From assembly GCA_009760855.2 (NCBI GenBank), contig WPIO01000060.1, positions 621,001 through 685,000 of the forward strand: 64,000 nucleotides of DNA, written 5' to 3'. The stretch is from Cristatella mucedo (taxonomy: Eukaryota; Bryozoa; Phylactolaemata; Cristatellidae). Both the position numbers and the translations under genes were made by a program. Shown here one piece after another: positions 44,290 to 56,240 of the stretch (position 1 is its first letter; each line of letters opens with the position of its first letter). The notes beneath the pieces were generated by a model. The model was not told the origin of the DNA, searched no databases, and was given only the letters and a program-made list of their open reading frames with translations.

Positions 44290-45178
44290 TGAATCCTGCA
44301 CAGGTAAGCGCACAGGTAAAAAGGCACAGGAACAAAAAGGCAAGTTCGCTGGGACGAAGGATACATAGATAATATACATAGATAAATAAAATATTAAGTT
44401 ACATGAGGGGGAATGAATAATGAATTACCACAGTCACTAATTATTCGATAAGTTAGGTCGGTAGCTTAAACTTAGGATACGATGGCACCTGCTTGCGTAG
44501 GACGCACCAATATGTGTCTCTGCAAGGCTGTAATTGCGAGAGCTCTGTCATATAGCAGAGCTCCGCTGTACTGAGAGAGCTCTGCTGTGCTGAGCACAAA
44601 CAAGGTCACCCGCTGCATTAGCTTGCTTACTCCTACCAAGCCGAGGTATCGCGGCACTCAAACTTGCATCAACGAACTGCAACCTTCAACTTGAGAAAAG
44701 CTGGCCAGTTATGCATCGCAGATCGAGAAATGAATGAGAGCATCTTTAACTGTTAGGATGCCGCGTGATCCCGCCCCGGATTCAGTTCCTTAGGCGTTTA
44801 CGTTTCGGATGCTCGAAGAGCCTCATCGAGAAGGGTCACTGCAAGGTCATCTAAGGGTCACTGCACCAAGACCGACTAAGCCACGGGCATAGCATTGACC
44901 CGTGTGAGACCTTTGCAGATGAAAGCTGCTCGTGCTGAAGACAGCAGCGCGAGAGGCTCTCACCTAGTCCTCGTGGCTTTGCGGTGTGAGTTACTTTCAG
45001 ATAAATATATGCACACAAAATACACTGGCCATGGTTTCGAGTGCTGCATGAGGCCTATTGCTTTGTTGCCTATTGCAAGCAGGGATGATAGCCAAGCTAC
45101 GGAGCTACGGTTCTTCTGTTGCTATGTAAATGAGGCTGACGAGTCAGCTGACCTCTACATTACTTTAAAGTTGAAAAA
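44290..45178. other. Unassigned intergenic sequence
   Basis: Contains a short perfect stem GAGCTCTG/CAGAGCTC near 44539-44562. No gene recognised. Confidence 0.4.
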
Positions 45179-45320
45179 TACTGGCTGACACAACAGCCTC
45201 TTTTGTATAGCTACAGAAGAGCCTTTACGGCTATCAACACCGCTAAGCAGCAATAAACCTACGACCTCGGGACCAAGGTCGTGAAATGCAACCACCTTAC
45301 CTAGCGTACCATCGTGGCTC
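45179..45320 (-). mobile_element. SINE-D copy, internally deleted
   Basis: GGCTGACACAACAGCCTCTT, CAGAAGAGCCTTTACGGCTA, then a deletion removes part of the B-box region (CAATAAACCTACGACC) before CACCTTACCTAGCGTACCAT. Confidence 0.83.
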
Positions 45321-45571
45321 GGATTGATTAGGAACTGGATAAAACACCTACAGGAAACGCTAGAACAAACTTAACTAAGATAGATGGTGAAAGCAAGAAA
45401 CAATTAAACAGGAAAATCCAGTCAGCGCACTAGTACAGTATCCTTATAGCTGCACAGTGCGTGCTGGCTTCTTGCTATCTATTTATTAGGCATTGCAAGA
45501 GGGCACAGAGTCTCTCAAAGCTGCTCCTTTGATGACAACGAGCTGCCGACAGTGACTGACATCAACAGCTG

Positions 45572-46135
45572 GTGATACCGATACGTTACTCTGGCTTACC
45601 TAACCCTGGTATATTAGCAGGTCAGATAAGGGTGTCGATCCATGCTTTCTCACCGGAACTGCCCGGCGTAGCTACCGGCTTTTCTTATGGGCCGCGCAGG
45701 CCGACTCAAACCGGTCTTCTTGCGTGGACACTGGACTGGGTGCAGGCGCTTGCTTTCACTAAAGTCCTGCTTTCACTAGAGTCCGCTGATCCGGGACCAC
45801 GGGAGCACCAGCTTCGCTACATGGCTGCAGCAGGGCGTGTAGGCTATCGTGCAGCACACGATATATCTCGCCACGGAAGTCTCTACACAAAGGGAATCAA
45901 TGGAGCTGCCGAGGCACTCGATCAGCAAGCGCTAAATCAGCTGGCTGCAGGGGCTTGTGAGCAGGAGCTGCTGCCGCTCAGGAGCTCCTGCTCCTCCTCT
46001 GTCGGACTCCGACTCTGTGGATTCACTTTTTCCCGAGGGCAGCTCCCCAGCAATGCTCCCAGTGAAACAGGCGATGCGATTGGACAAATGCAGCGAACAC
46101 ACTGGCCAGGGGTCATTCTGGCCGGGAGCAGCTGA
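45572..46135 (+). other. 187-codon open frame of unknown status
   Basis: Uninterrupted ATG-to-stop frame with ordinary composition (not a simple repeat). It contains no signal peptide, membrane segment or motif that I recognise. No splice signals frame it convincingly. It may be chance or a relic; function is not assigned. Confidence 0.2.
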
Positions 46136-46249
46136 CCAACCGGAGAACCTGTTAATTAAGGGTTTTTATTCGACGCTCGCTTTGCACATCCACAGAAAGC
46201 TCCCAGCGAAAACTGGCCGATTAACTGGTCAACTACGTAAGCAGAAATG

Positions 46250-46345
46250 TTCTGGCGCTTGTAAAGTACCTAGTACATATGACAGAGATTTAGATTTCTT
46301 AGGGTGCTATGCAAAGGTCTCTATTATATTATTATTCCTAATATT
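46250..46345 (+). mobile_element. Diverged LINE-A/SINE-C tail
   Basis: GTAAAGTACCTAGTACATAT, AGATTTCTTAGGGTGCTATG and an ATT-rich end. Confidence 0.55.
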
Positions 46346-46487
46346 CTAGAGAAGTAAAGTGTAAATGAGAGCGACGATCAGGACGTGCGGCTAAATGCTC
46401 CAGTAGGGCTGAAACTTTTGACTACTCGAACCGCCCAGCGTTCTCTAAGCCCCAGAGAGTCACTTCCTTTAGCAAACAGATCGTGCC

Positions 46488-46498
46488 GGTCTCTCTCG

Positions 46499-46531
<33 letters not shown>

Positions 46532-46555
46532 CATATATATACCATATGGTATAAA
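46488..46555 (+). repeat. (CT)n then (TA)n
   Basis: A CTCTCTCGCTCTCTCT run followed by TATATATATA and ACCATATGGTAT. Confidence 0.95.
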
Positions 46556-46931
46556 CCTGTACAGTACATATAGTATATATGCATATGCCTCTCTTTCTGT
46601 TTATGTCTCTGTCTCTCTGTGGCAGCTGGGACACTAAGCAGAAGAAGGATCAGCGAAACAGGATCCAATATTTACACAGAATGTCTGGGTGGCCTGCATT
46701 GCCTGCAGCGCTGCTTCGAGGGCTCAAAAAGCCAGCAGCAGCAGCGGAGACCCTGGACCCTCGGACTCGGTCGCCAGGCGAGCAGCTGCGACAAGTCTCC
46801 AGCGAATGCATCGACGCGAGCCACGAATGGCAAGTGCTCCTAAACGAACGGAACTGAATTGGCATGCTGGAGCTGAATGCGAGCCGCACCATTTTAGCAA
46901 AGCCACCACAGCCGTGGAGAATGCAGCCAGC

Positions 46932-46965
46932 GGGGGGGGGGGGGGGCCCCTCCCCCCCCCCCCCC
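46932..46965. repeat. G15 followed by C4-T-C14
   Basis: Fifteen G residues adjoin four C, one T and fourteen C, forming a near-perfect homopolymeric inverted repeat at the edge of the CpG-rich block. Confidence 0.95.
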
Positions 46966-46974
46966 GTTATAAGC

Positions 46975-49450
46975 AGTCTCCTTCCTCGGCGCTGCGCTGC
47001 TACTAACGCGAGGCGACTTCGCTGGCGCGGAAAAGCTCTGACGGCTCCCGGGGTTCGCTGTGCGTCGTCTGTGCAGATCTGACATTCGTTATCGTCGCAT
47101 TAGCACGCGTTGGCCTCGAGGCCACGAGGGCACAGTGTGAGTCGCGCCTCTGGTCGCATTAGCTCACAGTCAGACTCTCTCAGATTGTGAAGGATCGACA
47201 CAGAATGCGTTCGCGAAACGCAGGTGCAATCTGCAACCCTTCCTCGATGGCGCCTACTCACATGGATACTAGATGGTACCTACTCACAAAGCTTCGGCTT
47301 GTGGCCCGAGTGACCCGAGGTTCGGCCTCCCTCGGGCGGCGACTTCACAAACCGGGAAGTGAGCCGTCACCGGTGCGAGGCAGGAGCGGCACGGGCAAGG
47401 CGTGACGCGGCCGAGCGAGCGGCAGTGGCCGCAGCAGCAGCACCAGCAGCAGCTGCTGCTGCGGCAGCTCAGAGCCTCTCCCTCGCGGGTCAAGAGGCCG
47501 CTGGCTGCTGCGACACGGACGCTCCGCACGGCCGGAAGCGCCGCCCGGGTTCGCCGCCGGAGCGCGAGGGCCCGTCGGTTCGAACAGCGACCTGACTGCG
47601 AATCAATCAGCCAGCGGGATCACGCCAGCCCGACGCGGCTCCGCTCGCGCGGGCGACAGAGCCCCAGCCGTCGGTCGTCGCCGCGCGGCAGCATGGTGGC
47701 TGCGGCGGCGGTCGCTGCGGCGGCGTCCGCCGCCGCCGCCGCAGCCACCACCGTGCTGGCGTCCGCGCCTCTGCCGCACTCGGCGGGCGCTGCCGAGCGC
47801 GGCAGAATCCGAAGGGACGACGACGAGCGTCCGGACGGACGGGTGCCTTCGCGGGGCTGGGCCAACGGGTGCGGCGTCGGCGGACCGGCCGCCGCCGCCG
47901 CCGCGGCGAGCCGCGCGCCCGATCGTCGGACGAGCGCGCTGGCGACGTCGGGGCGGCCGGAAAGAGTGGGCTCGAAGGAGGCCAATAGCCCCCACGCCCG
48001 AGCTCCACAGGTAGCCGCCGCGGCTCCAGCACGACGGTCGGGCGGCCGCCGGACAGAGGCAGCGTGAGCCGAACGCGCCTGCGCTTGATTTATTTCGCGC
48101 CGCATTTCTTACCTGGTGGCGCTCGAGTCGGCTCAGAGCGCGAGGCGAGCAGCGACGCCGCCGTCGGCGACCCGCTCACGCGCACCAACCGTCGACGCCA
48201 TGTTTATTGGACGGAGTCAACCCGAGAGGTCGCCCAGTTAATGCCCGGTGCTGCTGCGCGCGCACGCGCGGCCGACCGACCGTCGGTCTGCGGTCGGGAT
48301 CGGCCGAGAAAAGAGCGAGAACCGTAGAGGGTAGGCAGGCGAGCGTCGTCGTCGGCAGAGCCAGCGGACACTCCTCCTCCTCTTCTTCTTCGGTCGTGGG
48401 CAGCGCCCGCGGCCGCCGTAACGGGTGCACGAGCTCGGTAGCGATTCAAGTTTTTTCCGCCAAAGGATTCGCCAGTGCACGGCGCCAGCCTTCGCTCGGC
48501 GCGGCCGCTCGAGTAAACGCGCGGACGCGCAGGTGCGCGCGTGCACGAGTACACGCGCGCACACACGCTCGCGCGCACTCTCGCGCACGCAACACGCGCG
48601 CAAACGCACGCAGCAGAGGCACCCTCACGCATCCGACTCTTGCCCGACTTGTGCGGGCGACCCCAGGTGCTCGAGACCCAACTAAGTCGCTGGGGCGGCG
48701 CGGCGGTGGCCGGTACGCAGCCTGCCGCTGGCGGCGCTGCCGCCGGGATGCGCGCGTCGCTGCCAGTTTGCGCGTACCTGCGAAGGGGAAGCGCTCGGGC
48801 GCTGCCGACTGACTGACTGACTGACCGACCGAGTGGCCGTGCGGCGAGACGACGCCGAACCCTCAGCGCCGCCGCCTAAGCCGATCGCAGAGGCGCGGCT
48901 GCGGTGCCGTCGTCACGACTGGCGGCTCATGCGGGCGCCGCCCGAGGGAGAGGCGTCGGCCACCGCGAATTCAGCCAGTCGGCGAGCCCACACCACCGAG
49001 CCGGGCACTTGCCGACTGTGGCGCTCGGGGGCGCGTCGGCGGCGCACCACGCGGACGCAGCCAGGCGTCGACGATGGCTTGAGCGCGCCGCCGCCGCCGC
49101 CCGGGCGTCGCTAGTCATTCGCTCGCGCGCTTCGCCGAGCGCCAGGCTGGCTACGGAACGATGGCGGAACCTGGGATTGGGCAACGAGGAGAAGGAAAAC
49201 CGTTCGCCGACGAGCGCGTCGACAGGCCGGTTGGCCGGTTGTCGCCGGTTGTCGCCGGTTGGCTCGAATTTTCGTCGCCAATCTTTGCCGCTCGGAAATC
49301 ACCCGCGGCCACCGCGGGTACGCCGGAAGCAGCGGGACCGGGGCGCGGCGCGGTCTTTTGCGGCAGCATTTTGCGGCGTGGCTGCGCGTTTAGCAGGAGA
49401 AAAGATGCCATTGCGTAAAAGCCGTGGAGCCGAACGCCACCGTCTCGGAC
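46975..49450. promoter_or_regulatory. CpG-island-like block, candidate promoter or first-exon region
   Basis: About 2.5 kb dense in CG dinucleotides and GC-rich words (GCGGCGGCGTCCGCCGCCGC, GCGCGCACGCGCGG), unlike the flanks. Long frames in both strands are Arg/Ala/Pro-rich and overlap one another, as expected for GC-rich DNA poor in stop codons. On the minus strand a consensus donor CAG/GTAAGA lies at 48113/48112, with another CAG/GTACGC near 48776. It lies about 19 kb upstream of plexin exon 1 in the gene's orientation, with no recognised gene between. Serving the plexin is an inference; it could equally serve an unseen plus-strand gene. Confidence 0.6.
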
Positions 49451-49494
49451 CCGCATGGCAAAATCTTCTCTCGCAACCTGTCCTTTATTATTAC

Positions 49495-50010
49495 CGGAAA
49501 GGAACGCTGTAATAATTGTAATATAGTGCGTTGTAAGTGTCGCTCCCTAAGCGAACATAAGTCTCTGTGCAGGCGAGATACAGCTCGCAGCAAGAGAGTC
49601 AGAGAGTAAGTGTCATGCACAGCATCCCATACGCAAAAGCAAACAAATGTCAATCCCAAGCCTGAATGCTAAAGCAAACGTAAAGACACTCGTGGCCATC
49701 GATTACTAAGGAATATGGCTAGTAGCGTGCACTGAAATGGCGGACACGTGGGTGCGAAAACCCCAGTGGAACCCGAAACGGACAATTTCACTGGGAGGGG
49801 CGCGTGGCAGTGCTGTTCGAAACTGTCGCGTCTTAAACTGGCACTTGAAGGTGGCAAGGTCACTGCACTTTGCGACCGACGGTACCCGGAAGTGAGTTCC
49901 AGACTTTCGGTGCATACGAGAAGGCTCGATTGCCAAAAGTCTTCAGTTTAGCGCGAGGGACGTCGAGACGATTGAGATGCTGCAAAGCTGGCTGTGCGAG
50001 AGCGTCTTCG
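49495..50010 (-). mobile_element. LINE-A-like fragment, diverged
   Basis: The minus strand reads SDLATFKCQFKTRQFRTALP. Before it comes the KTFGNRAFSYAPKVWNSLP-type block, read across a frame break. The left end has the tail complement in altered form (CTAAGCGAACATAAGTCTCT). A different subfamily from the other copies. Confidence 0.65.
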
Positions 50011-50479
50011 CCCGCGAGTGACTCGCTGAGTCATCTCAGGGCGCCATTTTAGTTCTCGGGATGACGACCACCAGACGCGAGGCTGCCTCGCCCTATTCAG
50101 CTGCCAGCTGAGCCGGGTTTCTACGGATTACCACAGTCCGCTCTAATTAAGCAAACACTGACGGGAAGTCATCATTTTCCCGAAGCCCCAATGTTTTGAG
50201 TGAATATTGTGCGAGCAGGTGTTATCATGTACCGACCGAATTTCGAGACAATCGCGTGTAGGCGTTTTTGTGCGAATGGGCTGCAAAGACGCTGGCCAAT
50301 GACCGCAGTTCCCTTTCACCTTTCACCTCGAACCGACCGTGAATCGGCTGCTGCCCGTAGCTCCAGCTTGGATTGGGTACAACGCGGCGCGATCTGTCGA
50401 CTGCAGCTGCCGAATTTCGCGTTCGCCATTTCGCGCTCTCGTTCGTTCTCAAGCAGTCCGCTGCAATTGAGTGTGCAGC

Positions 50480-52560
50480 GGACCGAAACAATGCCGCCAA
50501 CAACCGCCGAACAACGCCGAAATCCACCTTCACCCGCTGCAAAGCGACAGAAATCCTCAGCGGAAAGCTTCTTTGCTTCGATCGCATACGACGATTCACT
50601 CTTTGAAAAGTATGCTCACAAAATGTCGCTAGAATTGGCCGAAGTGTTCTCGTGGAATGCTCTGCAATGGACTTCAACGCTCCAGGGGAATACAGCAATC
50701 CATTTTAATCCGCCAAGAAATTACCAGAAATAGGAGGCTGAGTCAAGCTCAAATTTGCATTGCATATTACAGCGAACGGTGTCAAGTGCGCACCCACGTA
50801 CATTTAAGTCGCTGTGCAAGTGCGATCTCACGGCAAATGCACGGCAATCACCTGAAATGGCTCTGGGAACTACCGCCAACCACTCTAATTCAATGCAAAT
50901 CATTACCAAATCGTCAATGCAAATCTCTAATTTAGATTGCATTTAATTCAACAGTCAGCTTAAAGTGCACAAACAAAAATCTTTCGTCATTACACCTGCA
51001 CGTTCTCAAACACTGCCCTGCAAATGATTGCAACAGCCCATTCGAATACCGTAATGCTACGCAGAGTGATAGGAAGTTGTACAGAATGGCTAATTTTGAT
51101 TCCATAGTACTCCAGTCTACGTTTAGCGTATACCCCGTGTGCTCATTCGGGCATTCTAGTGCAATGCACTACAATCGACTGCACTGGCCCAGACCACTAC
51201 TACAATCTATTGCAGCACGCCAAAAAATGTCCAGCAATTGAATTCGCTTCGCTCAAATTGTTGTGAATGCATAGGTCGGAGTACTAGGTTCAAAGTGCAC
51301 CTACGTAATTTCAGCTCGTCGCGCACGCACTGCGGCTGGCAATGCACGGCAATGCGCGGCAATTGGTTACGCAATCGGTCTCGACGAGCCGAAGCCGCAA
51401 TCCATCAACCAGACCTTGGCCCGTGCTGAGCTCAAATTCTCACTGCGCACACAAAAATTTCAGTTTTAAAGAAAATGTATTTTTTAAGTAGTCTTGTCCT
51501 TCAATTGCCGGGCAATGCACTGCAATCGACAGCAATGGCAGAACCGGTTGCAATGGCCGGGCCCAAATCCATCAACCCGTGGCAAATCGAGCTGAAGTTG
51601 GCTGCGCCCAGACGCAGTTTATACTCGGTGCTGCTTTGCACCCTATTCGCTGTTTCATATAATACTCGCGGCGTGCCTAAGGAATGCCACTGCGAACGCT
51701 CACTCACTCTCGGGGAACTGCAATACCGTCGACTGCCGTGGCCGGGGGGGGGGGGCCAGCACCGCAATTCACTACGTTCCGTCACCAATCGTCCAGAAAT
51801 TGTGCTCGCGAAGCTCCAATTTACAGCGCACCGTGTTTAAAGTGTGCTCTTACAATCATCGAAAATTCATGGCAAGCAATCGACAGCAAGGGCCACTGTC
51901 GCAATGCTCTAGACTTCACCTCAAATCGACCGGCTTCCCGAAGCTCCGATGCTCTCAGCATTTAACATTGCTATGCTTCCAAAGTAAATCAAAAATATTT
52001 TTTCAAGTCGAGTTTGCATCGCAATTGTCGGATAATGCGCCAGAAATTCAATGCGGTCCCTAACAAAGCAACGAGAAAGTGACGCAACTCCAAATTCCCT
52101 GGCGAATTGCTGAGCATCGTGTTTATAGTTAGACCGCTTCATTTGAACCCAGTGTGCATGCACAATCCTATGCGATGCGTGGCAATCGAAAGGAATCGAA
52201 GGGGTAAAAACCGCAATCTACTACGATCCGCCACAAATCGACCGGAAATAGGCTGTCCAAACCTCCAATTTAAATTGCGAAATATAGTGCATCGCGATTA
52301 AAGCGTAACCGCTTAATTGTATTCCGTTGCGCGAGTACAATTGTTGGCGATGGATGGCAATCGATTGCAATGTCTCTGGCCAAAGCCAAAGTAATCCACT
52401 GCAGCAATCCATCGAAAGTCGAGCACGACCTGCGAGGCTGCGAGAAGCTCAGATTTTCATTGCACATAGCATTTCGCTGCGAGTACTTTTTACATCGTCC
52501 TGCGGCGGTGCGACGTTCGAACGTTGTACTTGCAAGCATGCCTGCTCACAGACAACTAAA
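50480..52560. repeat. Degenerate tandem array with period near 190 bp
   Basis: Words built on GCTCAAATTTGCATTGC, AAGTGCACCTACGTA, GGCAATGCACGGCAATCG, GCAATCCATCAACC and CAAATCGACCGG recur in the same order. Anchors for the first word lie near 50748, 51248, 51429, 51810, 52260 and 52449. Two spacings are about 180-190 bp and one is about twice that. Units are strongly diverged. No coding frame spans them. Confidence 0.6.
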
Positions 52561-52599
52561 GTAAAGAAAGGCTGAAACCCCGTTTTAACAAATAGCAAG

Positions 52600-53560
52600 T
52601 AGAATCGCACGATTGCTATACTGACGTGAAAGCAGTCGCGAAAAGCGAGCATAATAAATGTGTAATAAATTAAAGAAGAGAATGTAAATTCTGGTCGGTT
52701 TATGGTAGTAGAGTAGATGATGGTACTGACCCGATTGATTGATTGAAGGCAACTGCAGTGCACGGAACGGGAACGCTCATCAAGATTGTAGGAACGTTTT
52801 TTCTTTGGTTAAATTGCGGAAAAAACTAGTAGCAACGAAAACACACATTTAATAGGCACACACTTTAAGAGTGGTTACCGTAGTCAAAGTGAATCTGACG
52901 AGCTTGAAGTTGGAGAGGTTCTCTGCTCTGAAGGGGGAGTGTGCTGGACTAGTTCATGAGCTCTTGACAGAGGCACTTTAAACACCTTAAAAAGAGTTTA
53001 GTGCAACATGCGCTATAAATAGACCAGTACGTCAGCACGGTTTCTACGGATTTTTTGGCGGTTTCCGGCTGATTGATACGTCTTGCGTTTAAGTAATAGC
53101 CTAGGCTTGTTTAGTCCACTTACCAGACGAAGGGAATGCTGGAAACCTACGAGATAGTTCGTTTACTTGAATCGATAGTGCTGCAATGGGAATTCAGCTT
53201 TGCTGCAATGTGAATTCAGCTTTTAGATGCATCTAGACAATTTCTGGTAGATTAGCGGTGGATAAGAACGAATTGGTGTTTTCCAGGGCCACTGCATTCG
53301 AATATTGTGCATTAACAGGAAAAAAAATAGGCTAAATGCCTTTACAACAGTGTGAGAGCACTTCAAACAGAGTGCCCTGAAATGTGAAATCCATTTAGTA
53401 GCTCCGCATAATCATTTTGTTGTCAATTTGCAAGGGATCATAACGGATCGGCCCAGGGTATTGCAGCCGATTGCAAATCGAAATCGTCTGATTTTGTCTA
53501 AAGACAAGCACTAATAAGGAAATTTCTTGGTTGCACAACGCTGCTTTATGATATATATTA
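52600..53560. other. Unassigned intergenic sequence
   Basis: No gene or repeat family recognised. Confidence 0.4.
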
Positions 53561-53562
53561 CA

Positions 53563-53588
53563 CACACATACGCGCGCGCGCACACACA

Positions 53589-53627
<39 letters not shown>

Positions 53628-53650
53628 GCACACACACACACACATATATA
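53563..53650 (+). repeat. (CA)n with CG interruptions
   Basis: Alternating purine-pyrimidine tract: CACACATACGCGCGCGCGCA, then long CA with occasional CG, ending ATATATA. Confidence 0.97.
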
Positions 53651-54734
53651 AAGCAGGAAATCTAAACTGAAGCTTCAATTGACTATTTCAGGATGATTTC
53701 CAATGAATTGCAAATAATTGCGGTATTGCAGGAAAAAATGTGAGGCACGGACAGCAAAGGAACCTAATCTTGCATCTTTTTTGGAAAATCGATTTGAAGG
53801 CAGCTTTTCTCTGACGCAGCAACAAAAAGAGACCGGAGCGAAAGATCCAGAGCGTCAGTGCGAGATTCCAGCTCCAAAGTAACCGCATTGAAAACCCAAT
53901 AATGATATCCCTGCGAAGATCTTTCACGGGATAGTGATGGAAAACATGCAAATCACTTAATTACAACACGCGTAGTCGGCGAAGTCAGGACGAAGATAAT
54001 TCATTTGGATCGCACGCGTTGACTTTATTCTTGCATATATTCATCACTAGCCATCATCCAAGCTCTATTTAACCACACCAGCATGGAGAAGGCAACTGGG
54101 CGCAGCATTGGCGCCCAGTGGGCACCCAGGCACACGCAGGCACCCAGTAGATTATTAATTCTCTCAAAGTCTCTGCCTGCTGCTCCGACGTTTTCTTTTA
54201 AAATGTTTTATAGAACGCCTATCGCATTCATCACGTCAGCGTGCAGAATTTTGGTTTTATGAAACGCCTTGAAGATTATAAATTAGTAGATTATTATTAG
54301 CTATTTATATTATTAATATTAGATTAAGAATAATAAATAATATTCTTAATAAATAATATTCTTAATAATAATATTCTTAATATTAATATTAATGATAATT
54401 TTAATCTTAATATTAATAATAATCCGTAGTTAAAATCCTAATAAGTTACACAAACTTTCGGTTGAATGGAATCAATGATCCACAACCTTTTACAAGTCCA
54501 AAGATATTCAATCGCAGAGTCTCAGAACTATGTTTGTTAAATATTCCACTGCTAACTGAATTCTCAATATTATGCACAAGCTTGATGATGTAGGGCCCGT
54601 TTCTCAAAGTCGGGATGAATGACGCCTAGAAGGAGTCTTACACTGTACTATGTAGACTGAAATGAAAATTAATCCTTAATTTAAGAGGTAAATCGTGTGG
54701 CCAATTTAGATGCACTTTGCACAAATACGACAGA
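53651..54734. other. Unassigned sequence with an AT-rich inverted-repeat cluster
   Basis: At 54285-54425 words such as AAGAATAATAAATAATATTC and TTAATATTAATATTAA are self-complementary. Short GGCACCCAG repeats lie at about 54108-54150. No gene recognised. Confidence 0.6.
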
Positions 54735-55066
54735 ACACGCCGTGTAAGCCCTTTGGAGCTTTGGCTCTAGTTTAAATAATTTGGCAGCTTCTTGATGTTT
54801 TACATATCTAAGACGTCTATTCTCCTACTGATGACTGTCAACAATCTTTTATAGCCGTCCTGATGGGCTACTTTCACCCATCGACTGCCCTCCTGAATCA
54901 GCTATGCTTCGCAATTTTTCTTTGTTGCATGAGATGAAGTCATTCGGCTACCGAATGCTTACCGAAATCCGCTTACGCTGGGAGTACGCTATAGAAAACT
55001 CTCCTGCGTAGTACCCACTTAGTCATAGTGGCTTGTAGAACAGAGATACATTATATTACATTACAC
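54735..55066 (+). mobile_element. LINE-B 3' fragment
   Basis: CTCCTACTGATGACTGTCAA, TCTTTGTTGCATGAGATGAA, TAGAAAACTCTCCTGCGTAG and an end with ACATTATATTACATTACA: the plus-strand form of the LINE-B terminus. Confidence 0.8.
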
Positions 55067-55890
55067 TATTATGCAGGCTTCAGAAGCATATGAAAATGAA
55101 TTTTGTTACAATATGGAATTTCCATCGTAGGACGATTCTAATATATATCTAATATAATCTAATATCACCTATACGTTTCCTTATAAAGCATATCCAATGT
55201 TAAAATGATATTTCAAGTCATCTTATTATTTCCTGCAGTCATCCCTTAATTCGTTAAGGCTAGAAAAAAAATGATTAAGTGTTTATGGCACTTGAATAAA
55301 GCTAACTTCCGAATAACGACAGCGAAAACAGATTTTGCCGCAAAGAGATCGAGGGCTTTGCAAATGTGTCTTTAAGTCAGCAAAGCTGCGTCTAATCTCG
55401 CGAAGCGTATCTATTAGCAAAGCGTTATGTATTCAACGTGAGTCCACAACAGTGGCTGATGACTTCCAACAACTATCTGTCGAAACTGAATTTTGCAAGC
55501 CAAAGAGCTTCCTTTTGAAACAGCAAACGCTGGAGGTCGTCGCTATTGTCAGCATGCATCTTCCGGAATGATGTCATTAAGAACTTTTTGCGAGGTTTTA
55601 GTTCTATTCTCGCCACTAATTGCAGTGTGCGAAAAAAATGTTTCTTATACTATTGAAAACTTGAAGCCGGAGGATGGCAATGAATGAAAACTGAAAACAG
55701 TAAAGGCAAGTTGACGCGAGTTATCTGATAGAGGCGACGCACAAACGATAGCGACCAGTCATTCACAGTGCTCAGTAAGATGAACAGCCGTTAGAGTGTT
55801 AGCAAACACAACTTTTGGTCTCTTTAAGAGCTCTCAAGAATAAGAAATTCTTGCTCTCAATAGCCATTATTGAACCCGAAACTTCCAAGA
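55067..55890. other. Unassigned intergenic sequence
   Basis: No gene or repeat family recognised. Confidence 0.4.
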
Positions 55891-56055
55891 TGCCGCCCTA
55901 GTTTTGCCTAGCGCTTAAGGTGCTCGCCTCCAAAGACAGAGGAAAAGGTGATCACCTTCGATGGCCGATGTCGTGGGCTCGAGCCCTGCTGCATTTGTGA
56001 TCCATTTAGATAGTGATTGGGTTCTATTAGGTTGCTAGATTTATGTTTTTATATA
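55891..56055 (+). mobile_element. SINE-C copy, long variant, diverged
   Basis: GCCTAGCGCTTAAGGTGCTC, an inserted GGTGATCACCTTCGATGGCC between the boxes, then GTCGTGGGCTCGAGCCCTGC and a degraded tail. Confidence 0.82.
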
Positions 56056-56240
56056 AAGCATATAGGAGCGAGAAGTAGAGAATTACTTCCAGACAAATTT
56101 ACCTATAAAGATAGTCGATTTGCCATAATGTAAATTTAAATGTCTTGCTCTTAGTATGTTTCACGAATGAGCCTCCACATTTTCAGCCATGTCATAAATC
56201 CACATCGTGACTTGTGCGAAAAAACCAGCAAGTCTGAATA

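Noticed and set aside
44539..44562. Perfect 8-bp stem GAGCTCTG/CAGAGCTC
   Set aside because: Short stems of this size are expected by chance in 64 kb.
47402..48067. 221-codon and overlapping antisense frames in the GC-rich block
   Set aside because: Arg/Ala/Pro composition in all frames, reflecting few stop codons in GC-rich DNA; no motif or splice support.
50200..50733. 177-codon plus-strand frame
   Set aside because: Runs into the degenerate array and has no recognisable domain; an opposing 157-codon frame overlaps it.
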